Assembly: GCA_964463965.1 (NCBI GenBank)
Contig: CAYXED010000001.1
Location: 62,001-126,000, forward strand
Source of the DNA: UBA2166 sp964463965
GTDB taxonomy: Bacteria; Nitrospirota; Nitrospiria; Nitrospirales; UBA2166
Direction of reading: 5' to 3'
DNA: 64,000 nt
The first letter of the stretch is position 1. Each line of letters begins with the position of its first letter. Both the position numbers and the translations under genes were made by a program. A model generated the notes under the pieces. The model saw only the letters and a program-made list of their open reading frames with translations, was not told where the DNA came from and made no database searches. This document shows, piece after piece, positions 26,697 through 35,924 of the stretch.

Positions 26697-27395
26697 CTAC
26701 TCCATTTTCCGCTGATCAGCACGAATTTTAAGCAAACGTGACATCTCAAAGTAAATTGAGTTTCGCGTGCTGAGATAAGCAGAGTACGCCTGATCTGAAG
26801 GGGTTAGCCCACGACTATTTTTAAGATCCATATCTGCACCAGCCATAATCAGTTGATCAACCATCTTGCCATCCCCTCTTTGTATAGCCCAATGCAGGGG
26901 AGACCCGTTTAGGGCCTTAATCGTTTCATGGCGAGTTAGTATATTTAGATCAGCCCCATGCTTTATCAGAAGCGCTGTAATATCAGCGTTCTTTAACAAT
27001 GTCGCAACATGCAGCGCAGTTTCACCAGTTTTGGCCTTTGCATCTACACTTGCACCACTAACCAACAACGCCTCCATTGTCTCGAGTTTTCCCGCAATAG
27101 CGGAAATCTGAAGCGCAGTCCGCCCTCGCATATCCATAGAATCTAAGTCAACATCATGCTTAGCTAAGAGGAAAATCACTTCACTGTGTCCATTAGCTGC
27201 AGCATAATGAAGTGCTAGATTACCCGCCTTATCTGCTTCATTTAGCCCATAACCAGCCAATATAAGGTTCTGTATTTCTTTTACGTCTCCACTTTTTGCT
27301 GCATTATGAAGCACAGAAGCCTTGATTGGGGCCACCTCAACAAACAACATTCCAAGCAGAAAAACTCCAAAAATATATATTTTAGCTATTAGCAT
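26697..27395 (-). CDS. Exported ankyrin-repeat protein
   Basis: A 232-residue protein with an N-terminal signal sequence (residues 1-26, 'YIFGVFLLGMLFVEVAPIKA'), followed by five to six ankyrin repeats. Clear repeat cores are 'GNLALHYAAANGHSEVIFLL', 'GRTALQISAIAGKLETMEAL', 'GETALHVATLLKNADITALL' and 'GSPLHWAIQRGDGKMVDQLI'. Ankyrin domains mediate protein binding; a periplasmic location is inferred from the signal sequence. No lipobox Cys is seen at the cleavage site. It is convergent with lnt and lies in a block of three minus-strand genes (ankyrin, channel, DUF3179) between lnt and prfB. Confidence 0.88.
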   Translation of the reverse strand: MLIAKIYIFGVFLLGMLFVEVAPIKASVLHNAAKSGDVKEIQNLILAGYGLNEADKAGNLALHYAAANGHSEVIFLLAKHDVDLDSMDMRGRTALQISAIAGKLETMEALLVSGASVDAKAKTGETALHVATLLKNADITALLIKHGADLNILTRHETIKALNGSPLHWAIQRGDGKMVDQLIMAGADMDLKNSRGLTPSDQAYSAYLSTRNSIYFEMSRLLKIRADQRKME

Positions 27396-27445
27396 ATCGT
27401 CCTTTTACCCATAAAGATTGAACATACAGTAAAACCTACCTTTAA

Positions 27446-28300
27446 CTAGGGAGTTAAACCCTTCTTCTGGTCAGCAGTTTTTTTCAAATCTGTCTTTGAG
27501 GAATCAATGTGTTCCTCAATGTCATCAAGCGCTCCACGAATAGTTTTCACCGTATCAAGTAAATCAGGAAGATGTGCACGCGCTTGTTCATCGCGAATAG
27601 TCTTCCTTGCCTCATCCATACTATTTAGAATAACACCAATAAGCATATTAAAGATCACAAATGTGGCAAACAGAACAAAACTCACGAAAAAAACCCACGA
27701 ATAAGGGTAACGTTCCATTGTGGTATACATAAGATCCGTCCAATCCTCAAGCGTCAATACACGAAAAAGACTGAGGAGTGCTATATGGACTGTACCCCAA
27801 TATTGTGGATCATGCGCACCAAACCAAGTTTGACCTATAACTGCATAAATATAAAACAAAAGGCTAGCTAGCAAAGCCATTTGGCCAATAGCTGGGATAC
27901 TATGGACCACAGCAAGAACCATAACTTGCATACTAGGCAACGCGCTTAAAAGGCGAAGAACACGTAGTAACCGGATTAAACGCAAGATAGTTGTTTGACT
28001 CTGAATACCTGGAATAAATGCTGCAGCAACAATAATAAAATCAAACGTGTTCCACCCATCACGAAAAAAGTCATACGGGCGTCGGCCACACGCGATAATT
28101 TTGAGCATAATCTCAGCAATGAAAATACCCAATATAATTTTGTCAACAAGATCAAGAGTTTCGCCATAACGCATCTGCATGGAGGGATACGTTTCCATTC
28201 CAATAACCACTGCATTACCCAAAATGACCATCACAATAAACACTGTGAATGGCATTGAACCCGTGACGCGTTTACTGAATGAAACGATAGTTTTCCACAT
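27446..28300 (-). CDS. Voltage-gated cation channel of the NaChBac/ion-transporter family
   Basis: A 284-residue single-repeat six-TM channel. S1 starts at about residue 15, and S4 is 'TTILRLIRLLRVLRLLSALP' with four Arg at every third position. The pore between S5 and S6 carries 'LFRVLTLEDWTDLMYT'. S6 ends in 'FNMLIGVILNSMDEARK', followed by a C-terminal coiled-coil tail. The selectivity filter TLEDWTD (27734-27754) has two extra acidic residues compared with the Na+-selective TLESWAS filter of NaChBac. The engineered Ca2+-selective CavAb uses TLDDWSD. So Ca2+ permeation is a plausible inference. The ATG at 28300 is preferred over a TTG three codons upstream. Confidence 0.88.
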   Translation of the reverse strand: MWKTIVSFSKRVTGSMPFTVFIVMVILGNAVVIGMETYPSMQMRYGETLDLVDKIILGIFIAEIMLKIIACGRRPYDFFRDGWNTFDFIIVAAAFIPGIQSQTTILRLIRLLRVLRLLSALPSMQVMVLAVVHSIPAIGQMALLASLLFYIYAVIGQTWFGAHDPQYWGTVHIALLSLFRVLTLEDWTDLMYTTMERYPYSWVFFVSFVLFATFVIFNMLIGVILNSMDEARKTIRDEQARAHLPDLLDTVKTIRGALDDIEEHIDSSKTDLKKTADQKKGLTP

Positions 28301-28440
28301 AGTGGGCAAATAACTCTGATCAGGCTAGAGGTAGCAAGTTAACGGCCAATGCCGCCTCTGGGGATCTAGTTTAGTAGGATAGAAACATTGAAACCTAAAG
28401 ACAGAACAACACATTACAAAATACACCACGTCATATAAAA

Positions 28441-28500
28441 ACGTAAAAAACCCCGATCACAGTATTAATTTAGTACTATACAACCCTGATTGGGGCAGTT
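28441..28500 (-). terminator. Rho-independent terminator after the DUF3179 gene
   Basis: The arms CCCCGATCA (28451-28459) and TGATTGGGG (28487-28495) pair over nine positions with one G-U, enclosing an AT-rich loop that can itself fold. Read on the minus strand, the stem is followed directly by six T (complement of the A run at 28445-28450). It lies about 30 bases past the stop of the DUF3179 gene and ahead of the channel gene, so it should separate their transcripts. Confidence 0.7.
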
Positions 28501-28532
28501 TTAGTGACTTCGACCACATTCCAACACCATTT

Positions 28533-29774
28533 TCACTGGTAAACAATGGTCTTAGGTTTAAAAGCAGCCCACGAAAACCAAAAATGATTTCCATGAACAA
28601 TCGGTACAAGCTGCTTTCCCTTCAAAGCTCCTTCAACACCTTGTCCAAAAATATTCCATCGTGTTTTCGTTTCTTCGTCAGTGAGATCAGTACCATCTCG
28701 CCGAAATGTTAATATTTTTCCATCGACTACAGCATCAAAAACCCCTGTGGAGCCCACATCTCGCCCTTTAGAGATCTGACTTGAGTCGAGGGCACTACTT
28801 GTACCTTGCCCATAAAATATTGCAATATGCCTACCAGCTCTCGTATCGTTTACCACCCCCTGCTCGGCCAAAACTGTCAACGGATATGCAATCTCAACCG
28901 TATCAAAACTTACACTGACTACACGCTCCATTGCCTGAAGACGAGAATCTGTTTTTCCTGAAAAAAGGAAAGGCTTGTTGCCAACCGTATCATAATACGC
29001 AAAGGGGTTTCGCCCATACTTTTTGTTGAATCCCGTCTTTCTAGAAAGAACACGCCCATCAGGATAGCTCTTACGAAAATCCCCAAAACCCACCAAACTT
29101 GACGGCAGAAAATCAAGGTGTTGACCTGTAGCCTCTCCAACAATTCCCTCACCCGTAAATTGCTGCCACAAACTCTCATGAGTTCGGTCGTACATGACTA
29201 AATCAGAGTTACGAAGGAGTCCAGATGTTCCAAATTCGTAGACTGTCCCTGCAACCCTTCGATCAAAAACAATTGAAGAATTGCACAGTGGACAAAAAGT
29301 TACCACAATTGGAATGCTCCCCATCGTATCATTCACAATCTCATGCAGTATCATTATCTGTAATGGATAAGCCCTCACCTCACCCTCTAAATCCACTACA
29401 ATAACGGGTTCATTATCCATCAACCATGAAGAGGCCTCAGAATGTGGAATAAAGTGAGGTTTATCAATCGCAGGAAGCTCATCCCGCTTTGCCCCACTCC
29501 ACTGCAATTCATCATACGACATTAAATGTTGTGTCCAATCTGTCTTCCAACCTGCAGTCAAGGAACGCAACTGCCCAGATCGGGTATCTTTGGTCTTACC
29601 ATCCTTAACAAGATTCGACGCAGTAGTCCCAGCATCACCCACATTTCGGTCAACTGACGCCCCTACACATCCACTAAACATCACTACCCCAATGATGCCA
29701 AAAATAATACATAGCATATGCCTAAATTGGCATATGTAATCACTAGATAGGTCTGATCTAGAGTCCATAGTCAT
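28533..29774 (-). CDS. DUF3179-family lipoprotein
   Basis: A 413-residue protein with a charged N-terminus, a hydrophobic helix and a lipobox 'GVVMFSGC' near residue 37, so it is probably a lipoprotein. The rest matches DUF3179: 'PVIVVDLEGEVRAYPLQIM', 'HEIVNDTMGSIPIVVTFCPL', 'CNSSIVFDR', 'FGTSGLLRNSDLVMYDR', 'ESLWQQFTGEGIVG' and 'KTGFNKKYGRNPFAYYD'. The family has no established function; two conserved Cys in 'FCPLCNSS' suggest metal or redox chemistry. The ATG at 29774 has AGAGGA six bases upstream, better than the TTG two codons earlier. A strong terminator follows the gene. Confidence 0.85.
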   Translation of the reverse strand: MTMDSRSDLSSDYICQFRHMLCIIFGIIGVVMFSGCVGASVDRNVGDAGTTASNLVKDGKTKDTRSGQLRSLTAGWKTDWTQHLMSYDELQWSGAKRDELPAIDKPHFIPHSEASSWLMDNEPVIVVDLEGEVRAYPLQIMILHEIVNDTMGSIPIVVTFCPLCNSSIVFDRRVAGTVYEFGTSGLLRNSDLVMYDRTHESLWQQFTGEGIVGEATGQHLDFLPSSLVGFGDFRKSYPDGRVLSRKTGFNKKYGRNPFAYYDTVGNKPFLFSGKTDSRLQAMERVVSVSFDTVEIAYPLTVLAEQGVVNDTRAGRHIAIFYGQGTSSALDSSQISKGRDVGSTGVFDAVVDGKILTFRRDGTDLTDEETKTRWNIFGQGVEGALKGKQLVPIVHGNHFWFSWAAFKPKTIVYQ

Positions 29775-29953
29775 CTTCAATCCTCTTATATAAAGGCTGC
29801 AAGAAATTATACAGCTCTGAAAACATATTTAATGTAACTTCCGCAATAGGTTCTATTGCTTGTTAGCTCCTGAGGGTTATGCTACCATTTTTTTTCGAGA
29901 TTCGTGAAAGAATCAATCCCAATATTTATTTTAGCGTGATCTAACGTTAACAT

Positions 29954-29967
29954 GGTGCATATGCACC
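29954..29967. repeat. Perfect 14-bp palindrome upstream of prfB
   Basis: GGTGCATATGCACC is a perfect inverted repeat 33 bases before the prfB start. It could be an operator or a transcript hairpin in the prfB leader. No matching regulator can be named and no second copy was noticed beyond a half-site-like ATATGCACC near 1642. Confidence 0.35.
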
Positions 29968-29999
29968 GTAACCCTCCCCTGCCAGATAGAGAGGTTGCC

Positions 30000-31107
30000 A
30001 TGCTAGATGATATCAAACTACGAGTTCATGAAGTTCATGCAACGATACGGCAACTACGGGGGCATCTTTGACCTCGCTACTATGACCACCGACTTGGATC
30101 GCATCAATGAACAAATGGCTGAACCTAATTTCTGGGCTGACCAATCCTCGGCTCAACAAATTATTGGACGAAAGCAAACTCTTGAACGTGAATTAACACG
30201 CTGGACAACACTTACTAACCGCGGCCAAGATTTACAAACCCTACTCGAGCTTGTCGAGTCTGAAGGAGCAGAGGATGAACTCGTCGAACTGACTGAAGAA
30301 TTGGTGAGCCTTGAGGGTGAGCTTTCGAGAGTACGTACACAGATGTTGCTCTCGGAACCAAAAGACATTAACAGCGCCATTGTATCATTTCATCCAGGGG
30401 CAGGAGGAACCGAATCTCAAGATTGGGCAGAAATGTTAATGCGTATGTATATCCGTTGGGCAGAACGCCGAAACTTTAAAGTAAATACGGTCGACCTTAT
30501 TCAAGGAGATGAAGCCGGAATCAAAAGCGCAACTGTATCCATCGTTGGAGACTATGTATATGGCTACCTAAGGGGAGAAGCTGGGGTACACCGATTAGTA
30601 CGAATATCGCCCTATGACTCCAACAAACGCCGTCACACCTCTTTTGCTTCAGTTTTCGTTTATCCAGAAATTGAAGAAGGAGTTGATATCACTATTGATG
30701 ACAAAGACCTTCGCATCGATACATTTCGTGCAAGCGGCGCAGGAGGACAACATATAAATAAAACCTCTTCCGCAATTCGCATTACTCATATCCCAACTGG
30801 CACTGTTGTCCAGTGCCAAAATGAACGCTCACAACATAAAAATAAAAGCGCCGCTATGAAAGTTTTACATGCCCGCCTATACACACGGGAACAAGAGAGA
30901 CAGGATCAGGAAATGCAAGCATTTGTTGGAGATAAAAAAGACATTGCGTGGGGCAATCAGCTTCGCTCGTACGTCTATCAACCATACCAACTCGTAAAGG
31001 ATCACCGTACTAACCATGAGATAGGGAATATTGAGGCAGTCTTAAACGGCAACCTCGACCCATTCATTGAAACATACCTAACACAGCGTGCTTCGCGTAC
31101 ACCCTAA
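30000..31107 (+). CDS. prfB: Peptide chain release factor 2, expressed by programmed +1 frameshift
   Basis: Translation starts at the ATG at 30000 and reads 23 codons (MLDDIKLRVHEVHATIRQL...), ending in CTT followed by an in-frame TGA at 30069-30071. A +1 shift at CTT TGA C moves into the long frame (GAC at 30070) and gives a protein of about 368 residues. The main frame carries 'GAGGQHINKTSSAIRITH' with the GGQ peptidyl-hydrolysis motif. The stop-codon recognition tripeptide reads SPY ('RISPYDSNKRRHTSF'), where SPF is usual for RF2. RF2 reads UGA and UAA and so autoregulates through this UGA. lysS follows after 8 bases. Confidence 0.96.
30057..30072 (+). promoter_or_regulatory. RF2 programmed +1 frameshift site
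   Basis: The sequence CGGGGGCATCTTTGAC contains an internal Shine-Dalgarno-like GGGGG three bases before the CTT slippery codon, then the UGA and a following C, the poor termination context. This is the same architecture as the E. coli AGGGGGTATCTTTGAC element. Low RF2 lets the ribosome slip from CUU to UUU and continue as Phe/Leu-Asp in the +1 frame. Confidence 0.95.
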
Positions 31108-31115
31108 TTACTGCC

Positions 31116-32603
31116 ATGGAAGAGCGTAGCGACCAAAGCGAACAGCGCGTAAAAAAGCTAGAGGAGCTTCGTGATCTGGGCATTGAGCCGTATGGTGGCC
31201 GTTTTGAACAGGTAAATAGAACATCGAAAATTCTTGCAGAACACAAAACAACAGATAGCACAACCCTTGACCAAAATCAGATATCCTGCACACTAGCTGG
31301 CCGCCTCATTACTCTCAGACGTTTTGGAAAAACTGCTTTTGGAGTCCTTCGGGATGAAGATGCATCCATTCAAGTCTACTTTAAAAAAGACTCTCTTGAC
31401 ACTCATGCCTTTGCAGTGATGCGCCACCTTGATGTTGGTGATTGGATTGGTATTACCGGTACACTTTTTCGAACCAAGACAGACGAACTAACTGTTGCAA
31501 TTTCAGAACTTACATTACTTACAAAGTCGCTCCAACCACTTCCAGAAAAGTGGCATGGGCTAAGTAATGTTGAGACACGATACCGTCAACGTTATCTTGA
31601 CCTTATCTCAAATCCAGAGGTTCGCAGAATTTTTGTTCAGCGAAGCCGTATTATTGAGACCGTTCGCCGCTTTCTTATCGAACGAAACTTTCTTGAAGTT
31701 GAAACACCAATGATGCACCCAATCCCAGGAGGAGCAACAGCACGCCCATTTGTGACTCACCATAATAGTCTAGATACAGATCTCTATCTCAGAATTGCCC
31801 CAGAGCTTTACCTCAAACGACTTGTTATTGGAGGTCTTCCAAGAGTTTTTGAAATAAATCGAAACTTCAGAAACGAAGGGCTCTCAACAATCCACAACCC
31901 TGAGTTTACAATGCTAGAGTTCTACATGGCCTTTGCAGACTTTGAAGACTTAATGCCCATGACTGAGTCATTAATTTCGCATACTGCACAAGTAATCTGT
32001 GGAGCCACTTCAATTCCCTACCAAGAACACACACTTGACCTTACCCCACCATGGCGGAGAATTACCTTTACAGAGGCTGTCTATGAATTTAGCGGTATCC
32101 CACGAGATGCCCTTGAAACCCAACAAACTGCCCTAAAGGCTGCACGCGACAAGGGACTCGAAGTCTCAAATGATGCTTCCCTAGGAGCAATCATGAACAT
32201 TATTTTTGAATCAACAGTTGAATCAAATCTCGTCCAGCCAACATTCATTACACATTATCCAATTGAAATCTCTCCCTTAGCCAAAAAGTGTTCAACCAAA
32301 AAAATGCTGACAGATCGTTTTGAGCTCTATATTGCCGGCCGGGAAATTGCAAATGCATTTTCAGAACTTAACGATCCAATTGATCAATATCAGCGTTTTG
32401 AAGCACAAGCTGCACTCCGAGCAAGTGGGGACACCGAGGCACATCTAATAGACAAAGACTTTATCCGAGCCCTTGAATATGGGCTCCCACCAACTGCTGG
32501 GGAGGGCATTGGCATTGATCGTCTAGTTATGCTCCTAACCAATCAAGCGTCAATACGTGAGGTTATCCTATTCCCTCAACTACGCCCCGAGCATCCTCAG
32601 TGA
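31116..32603 (+). CDS. lysS: Lysyl-tRNA synthetase, class II
   Basis: A 495-residue class IIb synthetase that charges tRNA-Lys. An N-terminal OB-fold anticodon domain (about residues 55-140: 'AGRLITLRRFGKTAFGVL') is followed by the catalytic core. Motif 1 lies around 'RSRIIETVRRFLIERNFLEV', and motif 2 is 'FEINRNFRNEGLSTIHNPEF'. Motif 3 is 'GLPPTAGEGIGIDRLVMLL'. 'MMHPIPGGATARPF' and 'YLRIAPELYLKRL' are lysine-pocket blocks. It follows prfB after 8 bases and its stop overlaps the lolC start as GTGA, so prfB-lysS-lolC form one transcript. The length matches the family (about 490-510). Confidence 0.97.
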   Translation: MEERSDQSEQRVKKLEELRDLGIEPYGGRFEQVNRTSKILAEHKTTDSTTLDQNQISCTLAGRLITLRRFGKTAFGVLRDEDASIQVYFKKDSLDTHAFAVMRHLDVGDWIGITGTLFRTKTDELTVAISELTLLTKSLQPLPEKWHGLSNVETRYRQRYLDLISNPEVRRIFVQRSRIIETVRRFLIERNFLEVETPMMHPIPGGATARPFVTHHNSLDTDLYLRIAPELYLKRLVIGGLPRVFEINRNFRNEGLSTIHNPEFTMLEFYMAFADFEDLMPMTESLISHTAQVICGATSIPYQEHTLDLTPPWRRITFTEAVYEFSGIPRDALETQQTALKAARDKGLEVSNDASLGAIMNIIFESTVESNLVQPTFITHYPIEISPLAKKCSTKKMLTDRFELYIAGREIANAFSELNDPIDQYQRFEAQAALRASGDTEAHLIDKDFIRALEYGLPPTAGEGIGIDRLVMLLTNQASIREVILFPQLRPEHPQ

Positions 32604-33853
32604 ATATTCCATACGAGTTTTCCATCAGCCTTCGTTACCTAAAATCGAAACATCGCCAACATAGAATATCTTTTAATACTATTATATCAATAGTTGGAGT
32701 CACGCTTGGTGTCGCTGCTCTTATTGCCACTTTGGGCATCATGACTGGCTTTAAGGAGGATATTCAAAAACGCATTCTTGGGACAAAGTCTCACGTAGTA
32801 GTAGTTAATCAAACTGGGGAGAATCTCACTGACTATGAAACAATTGTCGATCAGGTCAATCATGTTCCACATGTCATTGCTGCATCTCCCTTTATATATC
32901 GACAAATTTTACTGACATCTCAAGCCGGAGTGCGCGGTGTATTGCTAAACGGTATTGACCCTAATCGAGAAGGCTCCGTAACGGACATTGAAAAAAATTT
33001 GATCGTTGGGTCACTCAAAGATCTAGAAACACCTCGTGAAAAAAAAGAATTACCCTCAAACTCATCACTACCAGGGATTATTGTAGGAAAAGAATTATCT
33101 CGCGTGCTTCAAGTAACGATTGGTGACCGTGTTAACGTAGTGTCTCCCATTGGTTCAACACGCGTAATTGGTGCTACACCTAAGATTAGAGGATTTCGTC
33201 TAGCTGGAATTTTCGACTCTGGAATGTACGAATATGATACTTCCTTAGCCTACATTTCACTTAACAATGCACAAGATTTTTTCAATATAGGCGACAGTGT
33301 TAGCGGCATTGCTATCAAAGTCGAAAAAATATTTCTTGCCGATAAAGTTGCCACCGAAATTGATCAGGCCCTTAGCTCCCCCCTTTGGGCACGCGATTGG
33401 ATGGAACTAAATCGAAATCTTTTCTCTGCACTAAAGATGGAAAAACTAATGATGTTTGTTATCTTGGTTCTAATAATTCTTGTTGCCTCATTTAACATTA
33501 TCAGCACACTAATGATGATCGTCGTCGAAAAAGGTCGAGAGATTGCAATACTAAAAACTATGGGCGCCACACCGCGCGCAATAATGAGAATTTTTATGCT
33601 CGATGGCCTTATTATTGGTGTGGCAGGAACGATGTGTGGTATCCCATTAGGCTATTCAATCTGCTGGGCAATTCAAACCTTCTATACATTTCCCACTGAT
33701 GTATATTATATCAGCCGTATTCCAGTAGAGATCAAAGTATTTGATGTCCTGACTGTTGGCTTATCAGCTATTTTGATTAGTTTACTTGCAACTATCTATC
33801 CTTCTAGGCAAGCGGCAAAACTTGATCCAGCTGTCGCTCTTCGATATGAATAA
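32600..33853 (+). CDS. lolC: Lipoprotein-releasing ABC transporter permease (LolC/LolE family)
   Basis: A 417-residue inner-membrane permease. One N-terminal TM ('FNTIISIVGVTLGVAALIAT') precedes a large periplasmic domain (about residues 50-270), and three TMs follow near the C-terminus ('LMMFVILVLIILVASFNIIS' and two more). 'VEKGREIAILKTMGATPRAI' is the cytoplasmic coupling segment of FtsX-like permeases, and the end 'PSRQAAKLDPAVALRYE' is the family terminus. It extracts mature lipoproteins from the inner membrane for transfer to LolA. The start is a GTG overlapping the lysS stop. Only one LolC/E gene is present, so a homodimeric permease as in LolF-type systems is likely. Confidence 0.93.
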   Translation: MNIPYEFSISLRYLKSKHRQHRISFNTIISIVGVTLGVAALIATLGIMTGFKEDIQKRILGTKSHVVVVNQTGENLTDYETIVDQVNHVPHVIAASPFIYRQILLTSQAGVRGVLLNGIDPNREGSVTDIEKNLIVGSLKDLETPREKKELPSNSSLPGIIVGKELSRVLQVTIGDRVNVVSPIGSTRVIGATPKIRGFRLAGIFDSGMYEYDTSLAYISLNNAQDFFNIGDSVSGIAIKVEKIFLADKVATEIDQALSSPLWARDWMELNRNLFSALKMEKLMMFVILVLIILVASFNIISTLMMIVVEKGREIAILKTMGATPRAIMRIFMLDGLIIGVAGTMCGIPLGYSICWAIQTFYTFPTDVYYISRIPVEIKVFDVLTVGLSAILISLLATIYPSRQAAKLDPAVALRYE

Positions 33854-33955
33854 TATGTACAAAAATGATGCTACTATATATTAATCAGAGATTACCTGAT
33901 GCCATGAGACACTCCTTTAACCTCACCATATATCACTGAAGGCACGCTCTATACG

Positions 33956-34624
33956 ATGATCAAAACCACAGACCTCTGTAAATCATTTCATATAAACAAT
34001 TCACGTGTTGAAGTCCTTAAGGAAATCACACTAGAAATACAACGTGGTGAAATGCTTGCAATCGTTGGGGCTTCAGGCGTAGGGAAATCTACACTTCTAC
34101 ACATTCTCGGCGCACTTGATAGACCAACTTCTGGAACTGTTGAATTTGATGGAGAAAAAATTTTTGATCGCTCCGATAGCCATCTCGCTCACTTCAGAAA
34201 TCAAAATGTTGGCTTCGTATTCCAATTTCACCATCTGCTCCCAGAATTTACTGCAGTAGAAAACACCAGACTCCCAAACCTCATTATGGGGCACTCAACA
34301 GATGAATCAACAAGCCGCGCGATTAATACCCTTGAAAAGTTTGGGCTTAAACATCGTCTTTCACATCGTCCAGGAGAGCTCTCAGGAGGAGAGCAACAGC
34401 GTGTAGCAATTGCTAGAGCAGTTCTAAATAACCCAAGCTTGGTACTGGCAGATGAGCCTACAGGAAATCTCGACACCCAAACAGGTTATGATGTATTTCA
34501 ATTACTTCAGGACCTTAACCGAAGTATGGGGACCACCTTTGTTCTCGTTACGCATAATGAAGCCCTTGCAGAAAGAACTAACCGCGTATTACGGATGGTT
34601 GACGGACAACTTAAAAGTAACTAG
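33956..34624 (+). CDS. lolD: Lipoprotein-releasing ABC transporter ATPase
   Basis: A 222-residue ABC ATPase. Walker A is 'IVGASGVGKSTLLHILGALD', the Q-loop lies in 'VGFVFQFHHLLPEFTAVENT', the signature is 'LSGGEQQRVAIARAVLNNPS' and Walker B is 'LVLADEPTGNLD', with the H-loop in 'TFVLVTHNEA'. 'FQFHHLLPEFTA' is typical of the LolD/MacB subfamily. It powers the LolC permease. It lies 102 bases after lolC on the same strand and both genes probably share the prfB-lysS transcript, though the gap leaves room for a separate promoter. The next gene on the strand is unrelated. Confidence 0.95.
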   Translation: MIKTTDLCKSFHINNSRVEVLKEITLEIQRGEMLAIVGASGVGKSTLLHILGALDRPTSGTVEFDGEKIFDRSDSHLAHFRNQNVGFVFQFHHLLPEFTAVENTRLPNLIMGHSTDESTSRAINTLEKFGLKHRLSHRPGELSGGEQQRVAIARAVLNNPSLVLADEPTGNLDTQTGYDVFQLLQDLNRSMGTTFVLVTHNEALAERTNRVLRMVDGQLKSN

Positions 34625-34693
34625 AAACAAGTAATAGCGACATTATTCATCATGTATCAATAGTTACTGCCTGCATTATTTACACACTTTTTC

Positions 34694-35887
34694 ATGACAC
34701 ATCGTATAAATCAAAATACTCTACTGGCAATAGCTCTAATCATAGTATTTATTAGCATTCTAAGCGTTGCATTTTCACAAACTTCATCAACAAATTTTTC
34801 CCAATATCCAGGCTTCCAAAAACACTTTTCAACATTTCCCCGCTACGCATCACTCCCCACAACCCGAGAGAAGAAACTACTACAAAAGTATCGGCCACGT
34901 TTATTTCTTGGCAAAGGACAAGAAGGTCCAATTAGCTTTTATAAAAACTACATTGCCAATGGAACCCTTTACAACGGCGCAGGTAAAGTCATTAGCGATA
35001 ATCCAACCCCCAGCCTGATGAATCAATACAAAGAAGATCCTTATGTTACCTTCGTTCATAAAGCCTCCCCCGGCAAACCTATTACGCCAATAGTATTTGC
35101 ACGCATTGATCATGCGGACGTCCCCGGAGCAGGAGTATATACATTTCTCACCTATCACTTTGTTTTTCGAAGTTCTGGAGTTCCAGCAGGAATACCAGGC
35201 TGGCTTCGGACTATAGTAAGTTGGGTTGGAGATCCACACGATTGGCACCAACTAGACCACTACACTATGGCCAGAGTGGCACTTGACCGAGGGAGTAACC
35301 CAGTCTCTGTTATTTTGCAACAACACAATTACATTCGCTCCTACATTCTCGGACGTGATATGCCTTTCCCTAAAGATAACCGTATTAAAATCGATACAGC
35401 ACTCAACTCCAATGAGCTCTACCCTCATCTTCTGGGACGCCAAAAACGGCGGGCAGTTCCGTTTATGACGGCAGCTAATCTTCCCTACTTAGTAACAGGC
35501 AAACATACCCCATGGCTGTCAACTGATGATATTACCGATCCGGAATACGAAGTTGAGTATGAACTAGAGTTTCTTAGACATACTGATGCATTCTATACTT
35601 TTCAGGGTTACTTAGGAGAAAAACGTTTACTTCCGGGCCGCAGCGGGCCACCAGGTGCTGACTACAATGGACTACCAAAATTTAAACATCTCGCTATCGA
35701 ACTTGCTGCATTTAACTGGCGTGAAGGAGATCTTGAGCAAATGGACTACCTGATTGATTTTCTTGAAAAACCAGACCGTCAACAAGAAGTATTTATTGAC
35801 TTAACAACACGCTTTAGAATAGACGTAGCGTGCCAGCTACGGAAAACTCGGATTGACTGCCAGAATCACACGACACCTTCTAACTAG
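34694..35887 (+). CDS. Exported protein of unknown function
   Basis: A 397-residue protein with an N-terminal hydrophobic segment (residues 10-28, 'LLAIALIIVFISILSVAFS') that is a signal peptide or anchor. The mature part has many aromatic residues and the recognisable strings 'KYRPRLFLGKGQEGPISFYK', 'FARIDHADVPGAGVYTFLTY', 'GDPHDWHQLDHYTMARVALD' and 'VEYELEFLRHTDAFYTFQGY'. The first resembles the start of proteins in the Vps62/DUF946 grouping, but I cannot confirm that. The 'DWHQLDHYT' His/Asp cluster could bind metal. No catalytic motif is identified. It stands alone between lolD and the convergent thpR gene. Confidence 0.75.
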   Translation: MTHRINQNTLLAIALIIVFISILSVAFSQTSSTNFSQYPGFQKHFSTFPRYASLPTTREKKLLQKYRPRLFLGKGQEGPISFYKNYIANGTLYNGAGKVISDNPTPSLMNQYKEDPYVTFVHKASPGKPITPIVFARIDHADVPGAGVYTFLTYHFVFRSSGVPAGIPGWLRTIVSWVGDPHDWHQLDHYTMARVALDRGSNPVSVILQQHNYIRSYILGRDMPFPKDNRIKIDTALNSNELYPHLLGRQKRRAVPFMTAANLPYLVTGKHTPWLSTDDITDPEYEVEYELEFLRHTDAFYTFQGYLGEKRLLPGRSGPPGADYNGLPKFKHLAIELAAFNWREGDLEQMDYLIDFLEKPDRQQEVFIDLTTRFRIDVACQLRKTRIDCQNHTTPSN

Positions 35888-35924
35888 TCAATCGCTTAAA
35901 GCGATTTATTATGGCAAAACTCTA

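Noticed and set aside
30007..30069. Start of prfB at 30007
   Set aside because: It ignores the upstream 23-codon frame and the frameshift site; the first 21 residues have no RF2 similarity while the 30000 frame does.
35890..35906. Inverted repeat AATCGCTT/AAGCGATT as a terminator
   Set aside because: The loop would be a single base and there is no T run, though the arms lie between convergent genes.
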